A stretch of DNA of 32,784 nt from Verrucomicrobiota bacterium (GTDB lineage: Bacteria > Verrucomicrobiota > Verrucomicrobiia > Chthoniobacterales > Chthoniobacteraceae): positions 1 to 32,784 of the forward strand of contig QQND01000032.1 of NCBI GenBank assembly GCA_003402745.1, in the 5' to 3' direction. Below are positions 24,739 through 32,784 of the stretch, piece by piece. Positions within the stretch are counted from its first letter, which is position 1, and every line of letters begins with the position of its first letter. A program made the position numbers and the translations under genes. Under the pieces are notes generated by a model. It saw only the letters and a list, made by a program, of their open reading frames with translations, was not told where the DNA came from and ran no database searches.

Positions 24739-26604
24739 TTACAAAACCTTCACACCCGCTTCACCTTTGGCGGGCAATAGTTTTTCTAATAAAAGATTGA
24801 GCCGCCCAATCACAGCCCGTGGATCCTCAATCAACCCCGCGGAAACCATCGCATTATCGAGAAGCTGTCCGGCTACCTGTTTAGCCAGCGCCTCATTCGA
24901 ATGACGCAAATGTTCCAGCCCGGCGATGATCCCGTGGTCCGGGTTGAGCTCAAACTCGGGCTTCGGAGCGAGGCCCAGGGCATCGTCTTTGCCCATCATT
25001 TTCATCATCCGTCGCATGCTCGCGTTCATCGCGCCATCCCCCTCCCGCACAGAAGCTGGGCTGCCCACCAGCCGTTCGCTCGCGCGCACGGCGGAGACGC
25101 GGTCGCCGAAGGTGTCCTTCAGGAAACCGACCAACCCTTCCACCTGCTCCTCGCTCAGGCTGCGCGTCCGGTCTTCGGGCCGCTCCAACTTGATTTCCGC
25201 CTTTGCGGCAGGCACCAGGGTTTTGCCCTCGAAGCTGTGAAGATGCTCCAGCACGAATTCGTCTCGGGGATCCTCGAGGAAGAGCACTTCCCAGCCCTTG
25301 GCCTTGAAGGCCTCGAAATCGGGGCTCGCCTCGGCGGCCTCGCGGTCGGGGGCGTGGAGGAAAAAGATCTCCTTATGCTCTTCCGGCATGCGGGAAACGT
25401 AATCCGCCAGGGACGTCGTGGCATCGCCCTCGGTGTGCGAACTCTTAAAGCGGAGGAGTTTTGCAATCGCCTCCTTGTGGGACCAGTCGGTCGCGACCCC
25501 TTCCTTCAAACAATGCCCGTGCTGGGCGAAAAACTTGGCATACTTGTCCGTGTCCTTGGACTCTTCCTCCAGCCATTTGAGCACGCGTTTGGTGAGGACC
25601 TCGTTGATTTTACGCAGCAGGGCGCTGTCCTGCATGGTTTCACGGGAGATGTTGAGGGGCAGGTCCTCGCTGTCGACGACCCCCTTCAGAAAGCGCAACC
25701 ATTCGGGGAACAGTCCCTTGGCCTTGGCGGTGATGAGCACCCGCTTGCAGTACAGGTGCACCTCGCCCTCCTGCCGGTGCATGGTGAGCAGCTCGGTGTT
25801 GCGTTCTGGCGCGAACAGGATCGCCTTGATGGAAAGCGGCGCATCGGCATTGAAATGTAGCCGGTACTGGGGCGCGTCTACATCGTGACCGATGTATTTA
25901 TAGAACTCCGTGTAATCTTCCTCGCTGATTTCGGAACGGTTCTTGGTCCACAGCGGCTGGATCGTGTTGACCGGTTTTCCATTCAGTTCGATCGGGAACG
26001 ACACGAAGTTGGAGTATTTCTTGATGATTTCCTCAATCCGATACGCCGAGGCGAATTCCGTATCCCGCAGGTGCAGGACAATTTTAGTGCCGCGTTCGAG
26101 GTTGTCGGTCGGGGCGATTTCGTAGCCGGTTTTCCCGTCGCTGGTCCAGACGTAGCCTTGGGCGTCCGGCTGGTAGGAGCGCGTGTAGACGGTGACGCTG
26201 TCGGCCACCATAAAGGCGGCGTAAAAACCCACGCCGAACTGCCCGATGAGGTGGGCGTCGCCCTTGGATTGCTTGATTTGCTCCAGAAAAGCCTTCGAGC
26301 CGGAATGCGCGATCGTGCCAAGGTTTTCAATCAATTCCGCCTGCGTCATCCCGATTCCGGAGTCGACGACGGTGAAAGTCTTGGCCGTTTCATCCGTGGT
26401 GACCTGGATGGAAAGGGTACGGTCGGCTTCAAAAATATCAGTCCCGGCGGTTTGCTGGAGGAACTGCAGTTTCTCGTTGGCGTCCGCGGCGTTGGAGATG
26501 AGCTCGCGGACGAAAATTTCTTTCTCTGTGTAGAGCGAATGGATGACGATTTCGAGAAGTTGGGCGATTTCAGCCTGAAACTCGTGTTTTTCGGTCTTGG
26601 ACAT
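24739..26604 (-). CDS. htpG: Chaperone HtpG (Hsp90)
   Basis: Cytoplasmic Hsp90 chaperone of 621 residues, normal bacterial length. The N-terminal ATPase carries FVRELISNAADANEKL with E34, N38 and D41, then DSGIGM (81-86) and GQFGVGFYAAF (121-131), the GHKL nucleotide-binding motifs. The middle domain includes the typical LPLNISRE segment and the C-terminal dimerisation domain is complete. It is a single gene with its own terminator. A near-perfect 28-bp tandem duplication lies about 70-125 bp upstream of the start. No clear ribosome-binding site precedes the ATG; a TAGAAT lies about 14 bases upstream, too near to be called a promoter with confidence. Confidence 0.98.
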   Translation of the reverse strand: MSKTEKHEFQAEIAQLLEIVIHSLYTEKEIFVRELISNAADANEKLQFLQQTAGTDIFEADRTLSIQVTTDETAKTFTVVDSGIGMTQAELIENLGTIAHSGSKAFLEQIKQSKGDAHLIGQFGVGFYAAFMVADSVTVYTRSYQPDAQGYVWTSDGKTGYEIAPTDNLERGTKIVLHLRDTEFASAYRIEEIIKKYSNFVSFPIELNGKPVNTIQPLWTKNRSEISEEDYTEFYKYIGHDVDAPQYRLHFNADAPLSIKAILFAPERNTELLTMHRQEGEVHLYCKRVLITAKAKGLFPEWLRFLKGVVDSEDLPLNISRETMQDSALLRKINEVLTKRVLKWLEEESKDTDKYAKFFAQHGHCLKEGVATDWSHKEAIAKLLRFKSSHTEGDATTSLADYVSRMPEEHKEIFFLHAPDREAAEASPDFEAFKAKGWEVLFLEDPRDEFVLEHLHSFEGKTLVPAAKAEIKLERPEDRTRSLSEEQVEGLVGFLKDTFGDRVSAVRASERLVGSPASVREGDGAMNASMRRMMKMMGKDDALGLAPKPEFELNPDHGIIAGLEHLRHSNEALAKQVAGQLLDNAMVSAGLIEDPRAVIGRLNLLLEKLLPAKGEAGVKVL

Positions 26605-26672
26605 AGGCGGGAGATTCTACGCGATCCGGCTCCGGCTGGGAAGGGGGCACGAGAGGAATCCGAAATTATGCG

Positions 26673-26728
26673 GCGCGTTGGTGCTTCAAAAGGGTCCGAA
26701 GCGCGTTGGTGCTTCAGAAGGGTCCGAA
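26673..26728. repeat. Two-copy 28-bp tandem repeat upstream of htpG
   Basis: Units 26673-26700 and 26701-26728 differ at one base (A versus G). Both start GCGCGTTGGTGCTTCA and end GGGTCCGAA. They fall in the 194-bp gap between htpG and the autotransporter barrel, so they could be in the htpG promoter region or in the 3' tail of the autotransporter transcript. Confidence 0.93.
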
Positions 26729-26798
26729 ACTTGAGTTCGACCTTCAAACTTGGTTCGGCCCCAAGCTCAGGAAACCGCCCCAGCGGTGGGAGTCCCCT

Positions 26799-28091
26799 TT
26801 AGAAGGTGTAGCCCACCGAAAGCGCCCCGTGTGCGGCAGCAGCGTTGCTCTGTCTCTGGTAGTCCACGGAGAACCGGAGCGTCGTCCTGCGGTTTAGCGC
26901 TGTTTCCAGAGCTGCGCCCAAACGCAGAGCATCAGCTCCACTGTCCGAGCCCTTGTAGCCGAAACGCGTCGTTGCATCTCCGGCGACATCCATATTCAAG
27001 GCCCGGCCCTTGCTGTTGTAGTCGTGAATCCAGTCCAGCTGCAGCGAGGCTGAGGCGGGCTTCGAGGCCAGCTTGAGACTCTGCCGTGCCTCCACCCCGA
27101 GCTCGTGCAAGATCGAGTGGTTCCGCTGGGTCTGGGTCTTCACCTCCAGCCCGCCGAGATCTTTTTCCGAGCCTTTATCGAGCGTGCTACCCTGAGCAAT
27201 CAACCGGACCGAAGGCGTGATCGTCAGCGAACCCGTTGCAATCACAGGCTGGGCCAACCCGACGTGCAACAGCCACTCGGACCCGCCCATCGTCATCTTG
27301 CCTTCCTGCGTGGCCATCCCCGGGGCGCTGATCGTGCGGCGTGCCGAGGAATCGGTGCTGCCAAACACAAAGCCCGACTCCAAGGTTGCGGAACCCACGG
27401 CCGCCGTGGCGTAAGCCCCGCCGTGCCAGGTGTCCGTCGTGACACGCCCTGCGAGCGCGCTGAAATTGGCGCTGGTGCTGCCCGCAGCTCCGAGGACGCC
27501 CACTACCAAGTCGCCAAACCGTTTTTCCACCCCAAACATGTCGCCCCAGGTGTTCCCCGTGAAGCCTGCGCTGCCCACCGCCGTATCGGCGTTTTGCTTG
27601 TGCCAGGTGCCGTAGCCCGTCGTCCACAGGGTGTATTCACCCTCGGCGGCCTCGATGAGCCCCGCACGCAGCGAGCCAAAGTGGTTGGCCAACCCCTGGT
27701 TCAACGTCAGCGTGCGCTGCTTGCTGAGCCCCGCGATTTCCGCATAAGCGGCGGGACTGCCGTTTGCGAGCTGCAGGGGCACGCGCGCGGCGGCCTCGGC
27801 AACGCTGGAGCCCGTGCCCAGTTCCAAAAGGCGTTCCTCGCTGGCGCTCTGCGCAATGATGCGGGTGTCGAGGGCGGCTCCAAAACCCTTCGCGTTAGCG
27901 GAGAGCCCGGGCGTCGCCGCAAAGAGACGGCGATTGATTTCCAGCGCATTCACATCGCCCTTGGCGGTGTACATCGCCGAATAAAGGTTGCTGGTCCCAA
28001 CGCGGCGCATGAAAACAATCCGATCCTGCGAGAAGACGCCGCTCACCGTTCCATCGAGGAAGATCGGAGCCAGCGCCTTGCCCGACTTCAA
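26799..28091 (-). CDS. Autotransporter C-terminal region with beta-barrel (3' part of split gene)
   Basis: Open frame of 430 residues. Residues about 1-150 match the junction and helical linker that precede autotransporter barrels (EINRRLFAATPGLSANAKGF; AEIAGLSKQRTLTLNQGLAN). From about 153 to 430 alternating beta strands form the translocator barrel, and the last residues, SVGYTF, end in the C-terminal Phe expected for assembly by the BAM machinery. There is no signal peptide. The only in-frame start at the 5' end is a TTG at 28091 whose last two bases overlap the passenger stop (TTGA). The protein therefore makes sense only as the continuation of the passenger at 28088-32784, reached by a -1 frame change. 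It could be a frameshift mutation, an assembly error, or separate translation by reinitiation. Confidence 0.85.
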   Translation of the reverse strand: MKSGKALAPIFLDGTVSGVFSQDRIVFMRRVGTSNLYSAMYTAKGDVNALEINRRLFAATPGLSANAKGFGAALDTRIIAQSASEERLLELGTGSSVAEAAARVPLQLANGSPAAYAEIAGLSKQRTLTLNQGLANHFGSLRAGLIEAAEGEYTLWTTGYGTWHKQNADTAVGSAGFTGNTWGDMFGVEKRFGDLVVGVLGAAGSTSANFSALAGRVTTDTWHGGAYATAAVGSATLESGFVFGSTDSSARRTISAPGMATQEGKMTMGGSEWLLHVGLAQPVIATGSLTITPSVRLIAQGSTLDKGSEKDLGGLEVKTQTQRNHSILHELGVEARQSLKLASKPASASLQLDWIHDYNSKGRALNMDVAGDATTRFGYKGSDSGADALRLGAALETALNRRTTLRFSVDYQRQSNAAAAHGALSVGYTF

Positions 28092-31000
28092 AGAGCCGGG
28101 TCGTAATCCACGATCCGGAGCGTGGCCAGAGAGCCGATGCTTACCACATTTAGTGTTCCAACGGTGATTTGGTCCTGCACTGTTTTCCCGACTTCAATCT
28201 CCACCGTCCCGCTCGTGAAATCGAGACTGCCGGCGACGAGGAGTTTTCCGGGCGAATTTCCAGGACTGAAGGTGGAGGACTCGTCATTCAGCTTGATGTT
28301 CCCCCGGATGGTTCCGCTGCCCTTGAGAGTTTGCGCCGCACCGAGCGTCATAGAACCGGTTCCCCCGCCCAAGACCAACTGGGCATCGGACGCGCTTCCA
28401 TTGCTGGTTCCCACTTCGAGGGTCGTGACACCCTGGAGCGCCTTCAGCGCGTCGTTAGAAACGGTGATGGATCCTGCACTCAGCTGGACCTTCGCCGCCA
28501 CCACTGCGGTCTGCGTGCCAGAGAGCGCCAGCGTGGCACCGCCACCGACCTCCACAGGAGCGTCGTTCGTGGCGCGCAGGGTGCCGCCCGTCACTGCAAC
28601 CGTGCCCCCAGCCAACTGGACGGCACCGGCGACGGTGATGTCTTTGGAAAAGGAGACGTTGGACCCCACCGCCGTCTGCAGACTGCCGCTCAACGCAAGG
28701 TTGTTCCGGAAGACCACGTCGCTCGTTCCACTGAAGGCCAGCTTGCTCAGATTCCCCGGGTTTTCCACCTGCCCTTTGAAGTCTGCAGCGTCGAGAGTTG
28801 CCGCGCTGTACTGCTTAAACTGAACCGTCCCTCCGCCCACCATGGCGTGAGCAGTGCGGGTCGGAGCCAAGTCCGTGAAAATCGTGACATCCTGGCCGCC
28901 ATCCGTGATTTGGAAGTTCAACCCGTCTAGAGACACGCTGTTCACAAACATGGTCGCGGCGCTCAGTTTTAAGGTAGATGCGGAGCCGCCCGAAAGGATG
29001 GTGTTCGCATTGAGCAGTCCGCCTGAAATGTCCAGGATCCCAGCGTTCAAGGTCAACGCGCCGCCAATGGAGATTTTGGCCGCCGCCTCGCTCGGTGTGA
29101 AGAGCTTGAACGTCCCCGCATTGAGGATAAACCCGCCAGTCTGTCCGAGGCTCTGCGTCACGTTCAGCAAGCCGGCGCCTTCCTTAATCACATTCCCAGT
29201 CCCGCTCAGTGCGCCGGTAAATGTCGCGGTCCCCTGCGACACCGAGAACACCGTGCTCGTGTTTGCCGCCGTCACAACCGAACCCGCTGCCGTGCCTCCG
29301 GCGATTTCGTAGACCAACCGCCCACCTTTAAGGTCTATGGCGCTCTTCCCAAGCTGCTCCCCAACCAACCGCAGCGTCCCTGCCTGAACCGTTGTCACTC
29401 CTTCGTAGGAGTTCCTCGCCCCAGACAGCACCAATTCCCCCGCTCCACCTTTCCAGAGCGTGGTCGAAGAACCTGAAAGCGTTGCTGCGAAATTCACGTT
29501 GTTTCCGTTGGTATCGACCTGAATCTGCTGACCATTCACCTTCGAGAAACGCCCGGAATAATCCGTGGCAACCGCCGTCCCGTACTGAAGGACGCCACCC
29601 TGGAAAGAAATGTCTCCTCCAAGATCCACGGCTCCCAACGCATCCACCGCGGCCAAAACCAAAGCCCCAGCCTTGAGCTTCACAGCTCCGGAAAAGCCCC
29701 GGTTGTTTGCAGAAAGAACCGTGCTCCCGGTGCCCGCCTGCTCAAACGTCCCCGCACCGCTCAAGGTCTGGCTGACGTTTGTGGTGCCTGAGCGCGCGAT
29801 CCGCATAATTGCACTTTCGTTCACCACTAAATTGCTGGTTCCAGAAAGTGCACCGCCCTGGGCGTAGTCACCGACTTGGAGGGTTCCACTCTGCGCCGTG
29901 ATCGCACCTGTGAAAGCGGTGTTGCTGCCGGCCAGAACCAGGGTTCCGTTGCCCGCCTTGTTCAGGGCGCCTGCGCCTGAGAGGTTGCCTGTGAGCGCGA
30001 TGGTGTTGACGTCGGTGTCAACGAGCGACCCTTCGGCCGCCTGCACCGCCACGCCGCCCGGCACCGCAAGACTGCCCCCCAGCACGTTGGCAAACCGGAG
30101 CGAACCCCCTGTGAACTTGAGCCCGCTGGTGCCCAAAGCCCCCTTTGAAGCCACCTCAAACACGCCCCCGTTGAGGTCGGTGGTCCCGGCGAATGCTGCA
30201 TTGTTTCCCGTGAAACTCACCAGTCCGCTGCCTGTTTTCTTCAAGATACCCGTCCCGGAAATTTCGTTGGCGACCGTCTTGTTTTCCAAGCCTCCCACGA
30301 CCTCCAAGGTCCCGGAGTCCGAGACCCGGCTGGCGCCCGCGCCCACTTCCAGTCCTGCCTTCAACTGGCCCGGGGTTTCCAGCACAACCGTCACTCCAGA
30401 CTTGATGGTCAGCAAGGACGTGTAGGCAAGCGTTCCAATCGAGACCGTCCCGAAGGCGCCGCTGCCACCCGCGATGATTCCCTCGCTGAAATTCACCGCC
30501 TGCGGCCTGATGGAGATCGTCGTTCCCGGGTTCTGAGGTTCCAGTTTTAGCAATTTTCCTGTCAGCGTGCCACCGATGAGCGCCGCGCTCTGGGCGTCCC
30601 GCTCCAGAACAGAGCCTGTACTGAATTGATACGTCCCGCCACCCACGGGGCCACCAACGGTGTCAGCGCCGAAGCTGACCCCAGTGGCGATCACGCCGCT
30701 GCCTGCCTTCACGTTGTCGCTGTCATCCAGGAAGAGGGGCTTGTTGGTGTACAGAATTTTGGCCCCGTTACCGCTCAACGTGAAGGTGCCACTGCCCAAC
30801 ATGAGAATATCCTGAATCACCACCTCCGCTTTACCCAATGCCAGAGAACCCCCTCCCAAGAGGGTAATCTTGGAAGATTCCGCAAATCTTTCCGCCCCGG
30901 TCGACAGATCCAGCGTCACGTAGTTTCCTAGGGTGAAGGCTCCGGGCAACGCCACGCTGCTCCCCTTCAAAATCGAACCGTTTGCATCGCCGGTAAACAG

Positions 31001-32784
31001 AACGTTCCCCAGATTGGATTGGATTCCTCCAGTGTAGTTTGTCACTCCAGAATTCAACTTCAGGGCTAGGATCCCGTTTAGTCCCACAGAAACATTCCCC
31101 GAGGGGTTCAGCAGGTAAGAAGAAGACAGCGTTCCGCCGTCCACTCGAAGCGCCACGTCGGCTCCCAGGGAAGTTTGCAAGGTGAGCGAGCCCGCGCCGC
31201 TTTTCACCAAAGTGCCTTTGCCCAAAATCGTGCCGGTGTTTTGCCCAGACTCCACCGTCAGCGTCACCGCAGATGGAACGGACCCACCCAGGGTAATCTG
31301 AGCGCCGTTCAGTGTACCGATACTGGCGCGCGCCCCGTTCAGGTCGAGTTGCCCGCCGCTCACTGTCCCAAACGTTCCGGTGTTGCCCACCGCAAGCGTC
31401 CCACCCGAAAAGGCAGTCACGCTGGCATTCCCGCTCACCCGCACCCCGCCGCCGCTGATGCTCGCGCTATCCAAGGCTGCCGCCGTAACCGAACCGCCAC
31501 TAATCGAGGCTTTGAGCGAGCCGCTGACAGAGACGTTCCCTTCGGAGATGCCGGCACCCGCGATTATGGCGTTACTGCCAAAGGAAGTATTTCCGGCTCC
31601 AGCCAAGCTTCCCAGCGTGATCGTCCCGGTGGTTGCCGTGAACGCGACACTGCTGGCGTTAGTCAAAGACCCGGCAAACGCCAGCCCGCTGCCACGGATC
31701 GTCGCCACCCCGGTTCCCTGTACGTTCAAGGACGCGTTGGTATTGTAATCCGCGGCGGCCAAAGAACCGCCGCTGATGTTAATGCGTGCGGTCTTCCCAA
31801 GGGCGCCCACCGATGTGAACAGCGTCCCAGCTGCCACCGTCGTTACCCCCGTGTAGGTGTTGACTTCTGAGAGTGTCACCAGCCCATTGGTTGTCTTGGT
31901 CAATTCGACAGCTCCGCTCAAAACAGCGCTGCTGGCCCCCGAACGTAGGTCGTACGTGGATCCTGTGAGGACCCCGTTTTGAAGGATGCCCTGTACCAGC
32001 GTGACTGCCCCCACCGTTTGGCTGGTCCCGCCAAGATCCGCCACGGCTCCGTTGCTGAGGCTAAGCCCTCCTTTGCTGAGGGCACCCGCCCCGGCCAGCG
32101 CGAGGGAGCCGCCTTGAATATCCATCAGACCCGTCAAATCATTCGCCCCGCTGAGAGTCACGCTGCCGATGCCCGTTTTTACGAGCGAGCCGGCACCTTT
32201 CAACGCGGCTCCTACGTTTCCAGACACAAGATTAAAGGCCGTCGCCGTCAGGCCGGCCGCCGACTCTCCCTCGATCGTCCCACCATTCAAAGTCAACGCT
32301 CCCACCGCTTGCTGGCTGCTGCCCAAAGAAAGCACACCGGCGTTCACCAACAGCTTCCCGGTCCCAAGAGCGTTCGCCACCCCCAGCTTCAACGTTCCGT
32401 CCGCCACTGTGGTGTCGCCGGAATAATAGTTCGCCGCATTCAAAACCACCGTGCTCGAGGCTCCCGTCTTCGTCAGTCCGACCGACCCGTTCAAGGAAGT
32501 GGCGATGCTGCCCGAAACCACCTGGTACCCAGCGGTGCTTGTCAGACTGCTCCCAGTGATCTGCCCGGCTGCGAGCGTCACCAACCCAACCGTCTGGCTG
32601 GTGGCCAAATTCACTAACGCGCCGCCACGCACCTGCAGCGACCCTGTGCTGAGCAGACCCGCCCCGTTCACCAGCAGCGACCCGCCCTGGACATCCACCG
32701 TTCCAGCCAACTCATTCGCCCCGCTCAAATTCAAGGTGCCTGTCCCCGTTTTCACCAAACTGACGGTCGTTCCCCCTTTGAGAA
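28088..32784 (-). CDS. Autotransporter passenger with beta-strand repeats (partial, runs off window)
   Basis: At least 1565 residues; the frame stays open to the right edge, so the N-terminus and signal peptide are missing. The sequence is a run of autotransporter-associated beta-strand repeats (PATR type), each starting like LVKTGTGTLNLSGAN or LTKTGASSTVVLNAAN followed by YTG and GGTL. These are predicted to form a right-handed beta-helix displayed on the cell surface. Composition is Gly, Ser, Thr, Ala and Val rich, with almost no Cys. The frame ends in VDYDPAL-stop just where a linker to the barrel is expected, and that linker (KSGKALAPIFLDGTV) continues in the next frame. Function is probably adhesion or surface coating; no protease or lectin motif is seen. 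Confidence 0.88.
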   Translation of the reverse strand, partial: LKGGTTVSLVKTGTGTLNLSGANELAGTVDVQGGSLLVNGAGLLSTGSLQVRGGALVNLATSQTVGLVTLAAGQITGSSLTSTAGYQVVSGSIATSLNGSVGLTKTGASSTVVLNAANYYSGDTTVADGTLKLGVANALGTGKLLVNAGVLSLGSSQQAVGALTLNGGTIEGESAAGLTATAFNLVSGNVGAALKGAGSLVKTGIGSVTLSGANDLTGLMDIQGGSLALAGAGALSKGGLSLSNGAVADLGGTSQTVGAVTLVQGILQNGVLTGSTYDLRSGASSAVLSGAVELTKTTNGLVTLSEVNTYTGVTTVAAGTLFTSVGALGKTARINISGGSLAAADYNTNASLNVQGTGVATIRGSGLAFAGSLTNASSVAFTATTGTITLGSLAGAGNTSFGSNAIIAGAGISEGNVSVSGSLKASISGGSVTAAALDSASISGGGVRVSGNASVTAFSGGTLAVGNTGTFGTVSGGQLDLNGARASIGTLNGAQITLGGSVPSAVTLTVESGQNTGTILGKGTLVKSGAGSLTLQTSLGADVALRVDGGTLSSSYLLNPSGNVSVGLNGILALKLNSGVTNYTGGIQSNLGNVLFTGDANGSILKGSSVALPGAFTLGNYVTLDLSTGAERFAESSKITLLGGGSLALGKAEVVIQDILMLGSGTFTLSGNGAKILYTNKPLFLDDSDNVKAGSGVIATGVSFGADTVGGPVGGGTYQFSTGSVLERDAQSAALIGGTLTGKLLKLEPQNPGTTISIRPQAVNFSEGIIAGGSGAFGTVSIGTLAYTSLLTIKSGVTVVLETPGQLKAGLEVGAGASRVSDSGTLEVVGGLENKTVANEISGTGILKKTGSGLVSFTGNNAAFAGTTDLNGGVFEVASKGALGTSGLKFTGGSLRFANVLGGSLAVPGGVAVQAAEGSLVDTDVNTIALTGNLSGAGALNKAGNGTLVLAGSNTAFTGAITAQSGTLQVGDYAQGGALSGTSNLVVNESAIMRIARSGTTNVSQTLSGAGTFEQAGTGSTVLSANNRGFSGAVKLKAGALVLAAVDALGAVDLGGDISFQGGVLQYGTAVATDYSGRFSKVNGQQIQVDTNGNNVNFAATLSGSSTTLWKGGAGELVLSGARNSYEGVTTVQAGTLRLVGEQLGKSAIDLKGGRLVYEIAGGTAAGSVVTAANTSTVFSVSQGTATFTGALSGTGNVIKEGAGLLNVTQSLGQTGGFILNAGTFKLFTPSEAAAKISIGGALTLNAGILDISGGLLNANTILSGGSASTLKLSAATMFVNSVSLDGLNFQITDGGQDVTIFTDLAPTRTAHAMVGGGTVQFKQYSAATLDAADFKGQVENPGNLSKLAFSGTSDVVFRNNLALSGSLQTAVGSNVSFSKDITVAGAVQLAGGTVAVTGGTLRATNDAPVEVGGGATLALSGTQTAVVAAKVQLSAGSITVSNDALKALQGVTTLEVGTSNGSASDAQLVLGGGTGSMTLGAAQTLKGSGTIRGNIKLNDESSTFSPGNSPGKLLVAGSLDFTSGTVEIEVGKTVQDQITVGTLNVVSIGSLATLRIVDYDPAL

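Noticed and set aside
24901-25860. A 319-residue open frame on the + strand opposite htpG
   Set aside because: Shadow of HtpG; composition and lack of motifs do not support a gene.
26774-26787. Possible terminator after the autotransporter barrel (ACCGC/GCGGT stem)
   Set aside because: The stem is only 5 bp and the following T run is two or three bases, too weak to call.
28085-28095. Programmed +1 frameshift like that of release factor 2 (CTT TGA)
   Set aside because: The CTTTGA string is present, but a +1 shift leads into the wrong frame. The barrel needs a -1 shift, and GCT CTT TGA is not a classical -1 slippery heptamer.
27105-28106. A 333-residue open frame on the + strand opposite the barrel
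   Set aside because: Shadow of the beta-barrel frame; it has an Arg-rich composition and no recognisable domain.
28088-32784. Repeated sequence that could be mistaken for a CRISPR or satellite array
   Set aside because: The repeats are degenerate, coding, spaced by about 285 bp and match beta-strand passenger repeats; there are no constant short repeats with unique spacers.

Overview
The window is a high-GC chromosomal stretch with long protein genes, short gaps and an outer-membrane export style typical of Gram-negative bacteria. The best fit is a member of the Verrucomicrobiota, perhaps Opitutae-like. This rests on a huge autotransporter built from beta-strand repeats, secreted multidomain proteins mixing Ig-like, NHL and pre-peptidase domains, and a full MoxR/Bat gene cluster. 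The phylum call is an inference from gene style; no marker gene such as 16S is present.

Layout on the + strand: an octamer repeat array at the very start, then a secreted multidomain metzincin-type metalloprotease (282-3368) with a strong terminator. Next comes an apparent operon from 3696 to 11850: MoxR AAA+ ATPase, DUF58 protein, a DUF4381-like membrane protein, BatA, a BatB-BatC fusion, BatD and BatE. Four of its junctions are 4-nt ATGA overlaps. Such clusters are thought to couple a MoxR ATPase chaperone to von Willebrand factor A (VWA) proteins at the inner membrane and to act in envelope stress or complex assembly. The + strand block ends with an amidohydrolase of the aminofutalosine deaminase/chlorohydrolase type (12055-13290) and a D-alanyl-D-alanine carboxypeptidase (13310-14233).

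Layout on the - strand: a metallo-beta-lactamase-fold hydrolase with an XRE-like N-terminus (14285-15094), a TetA-like MFS efflux protein (15149-16411), a secreted protein of about 2630 residues with six NHL motifs, Ig-like domains and a recurring insertion module (16587-24485), HtpG (24739-26604), and an autotransporter that enters from the right edge. The autotransporter is split: its passenger stops at 28088 and its beta-barrel continues in another frame from 28091.

The points most worth checking are the passenger/barrel split, the roaming module of about 60 residues in the giant NHL protein, the BatB-BatC fusion with its very charged tail, and a set of near-perfect two-copy tandem duplications (21, 27 and 28 bp). 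No rRNA, tRNA, CRISPR array, transposase or phage gene was seen.
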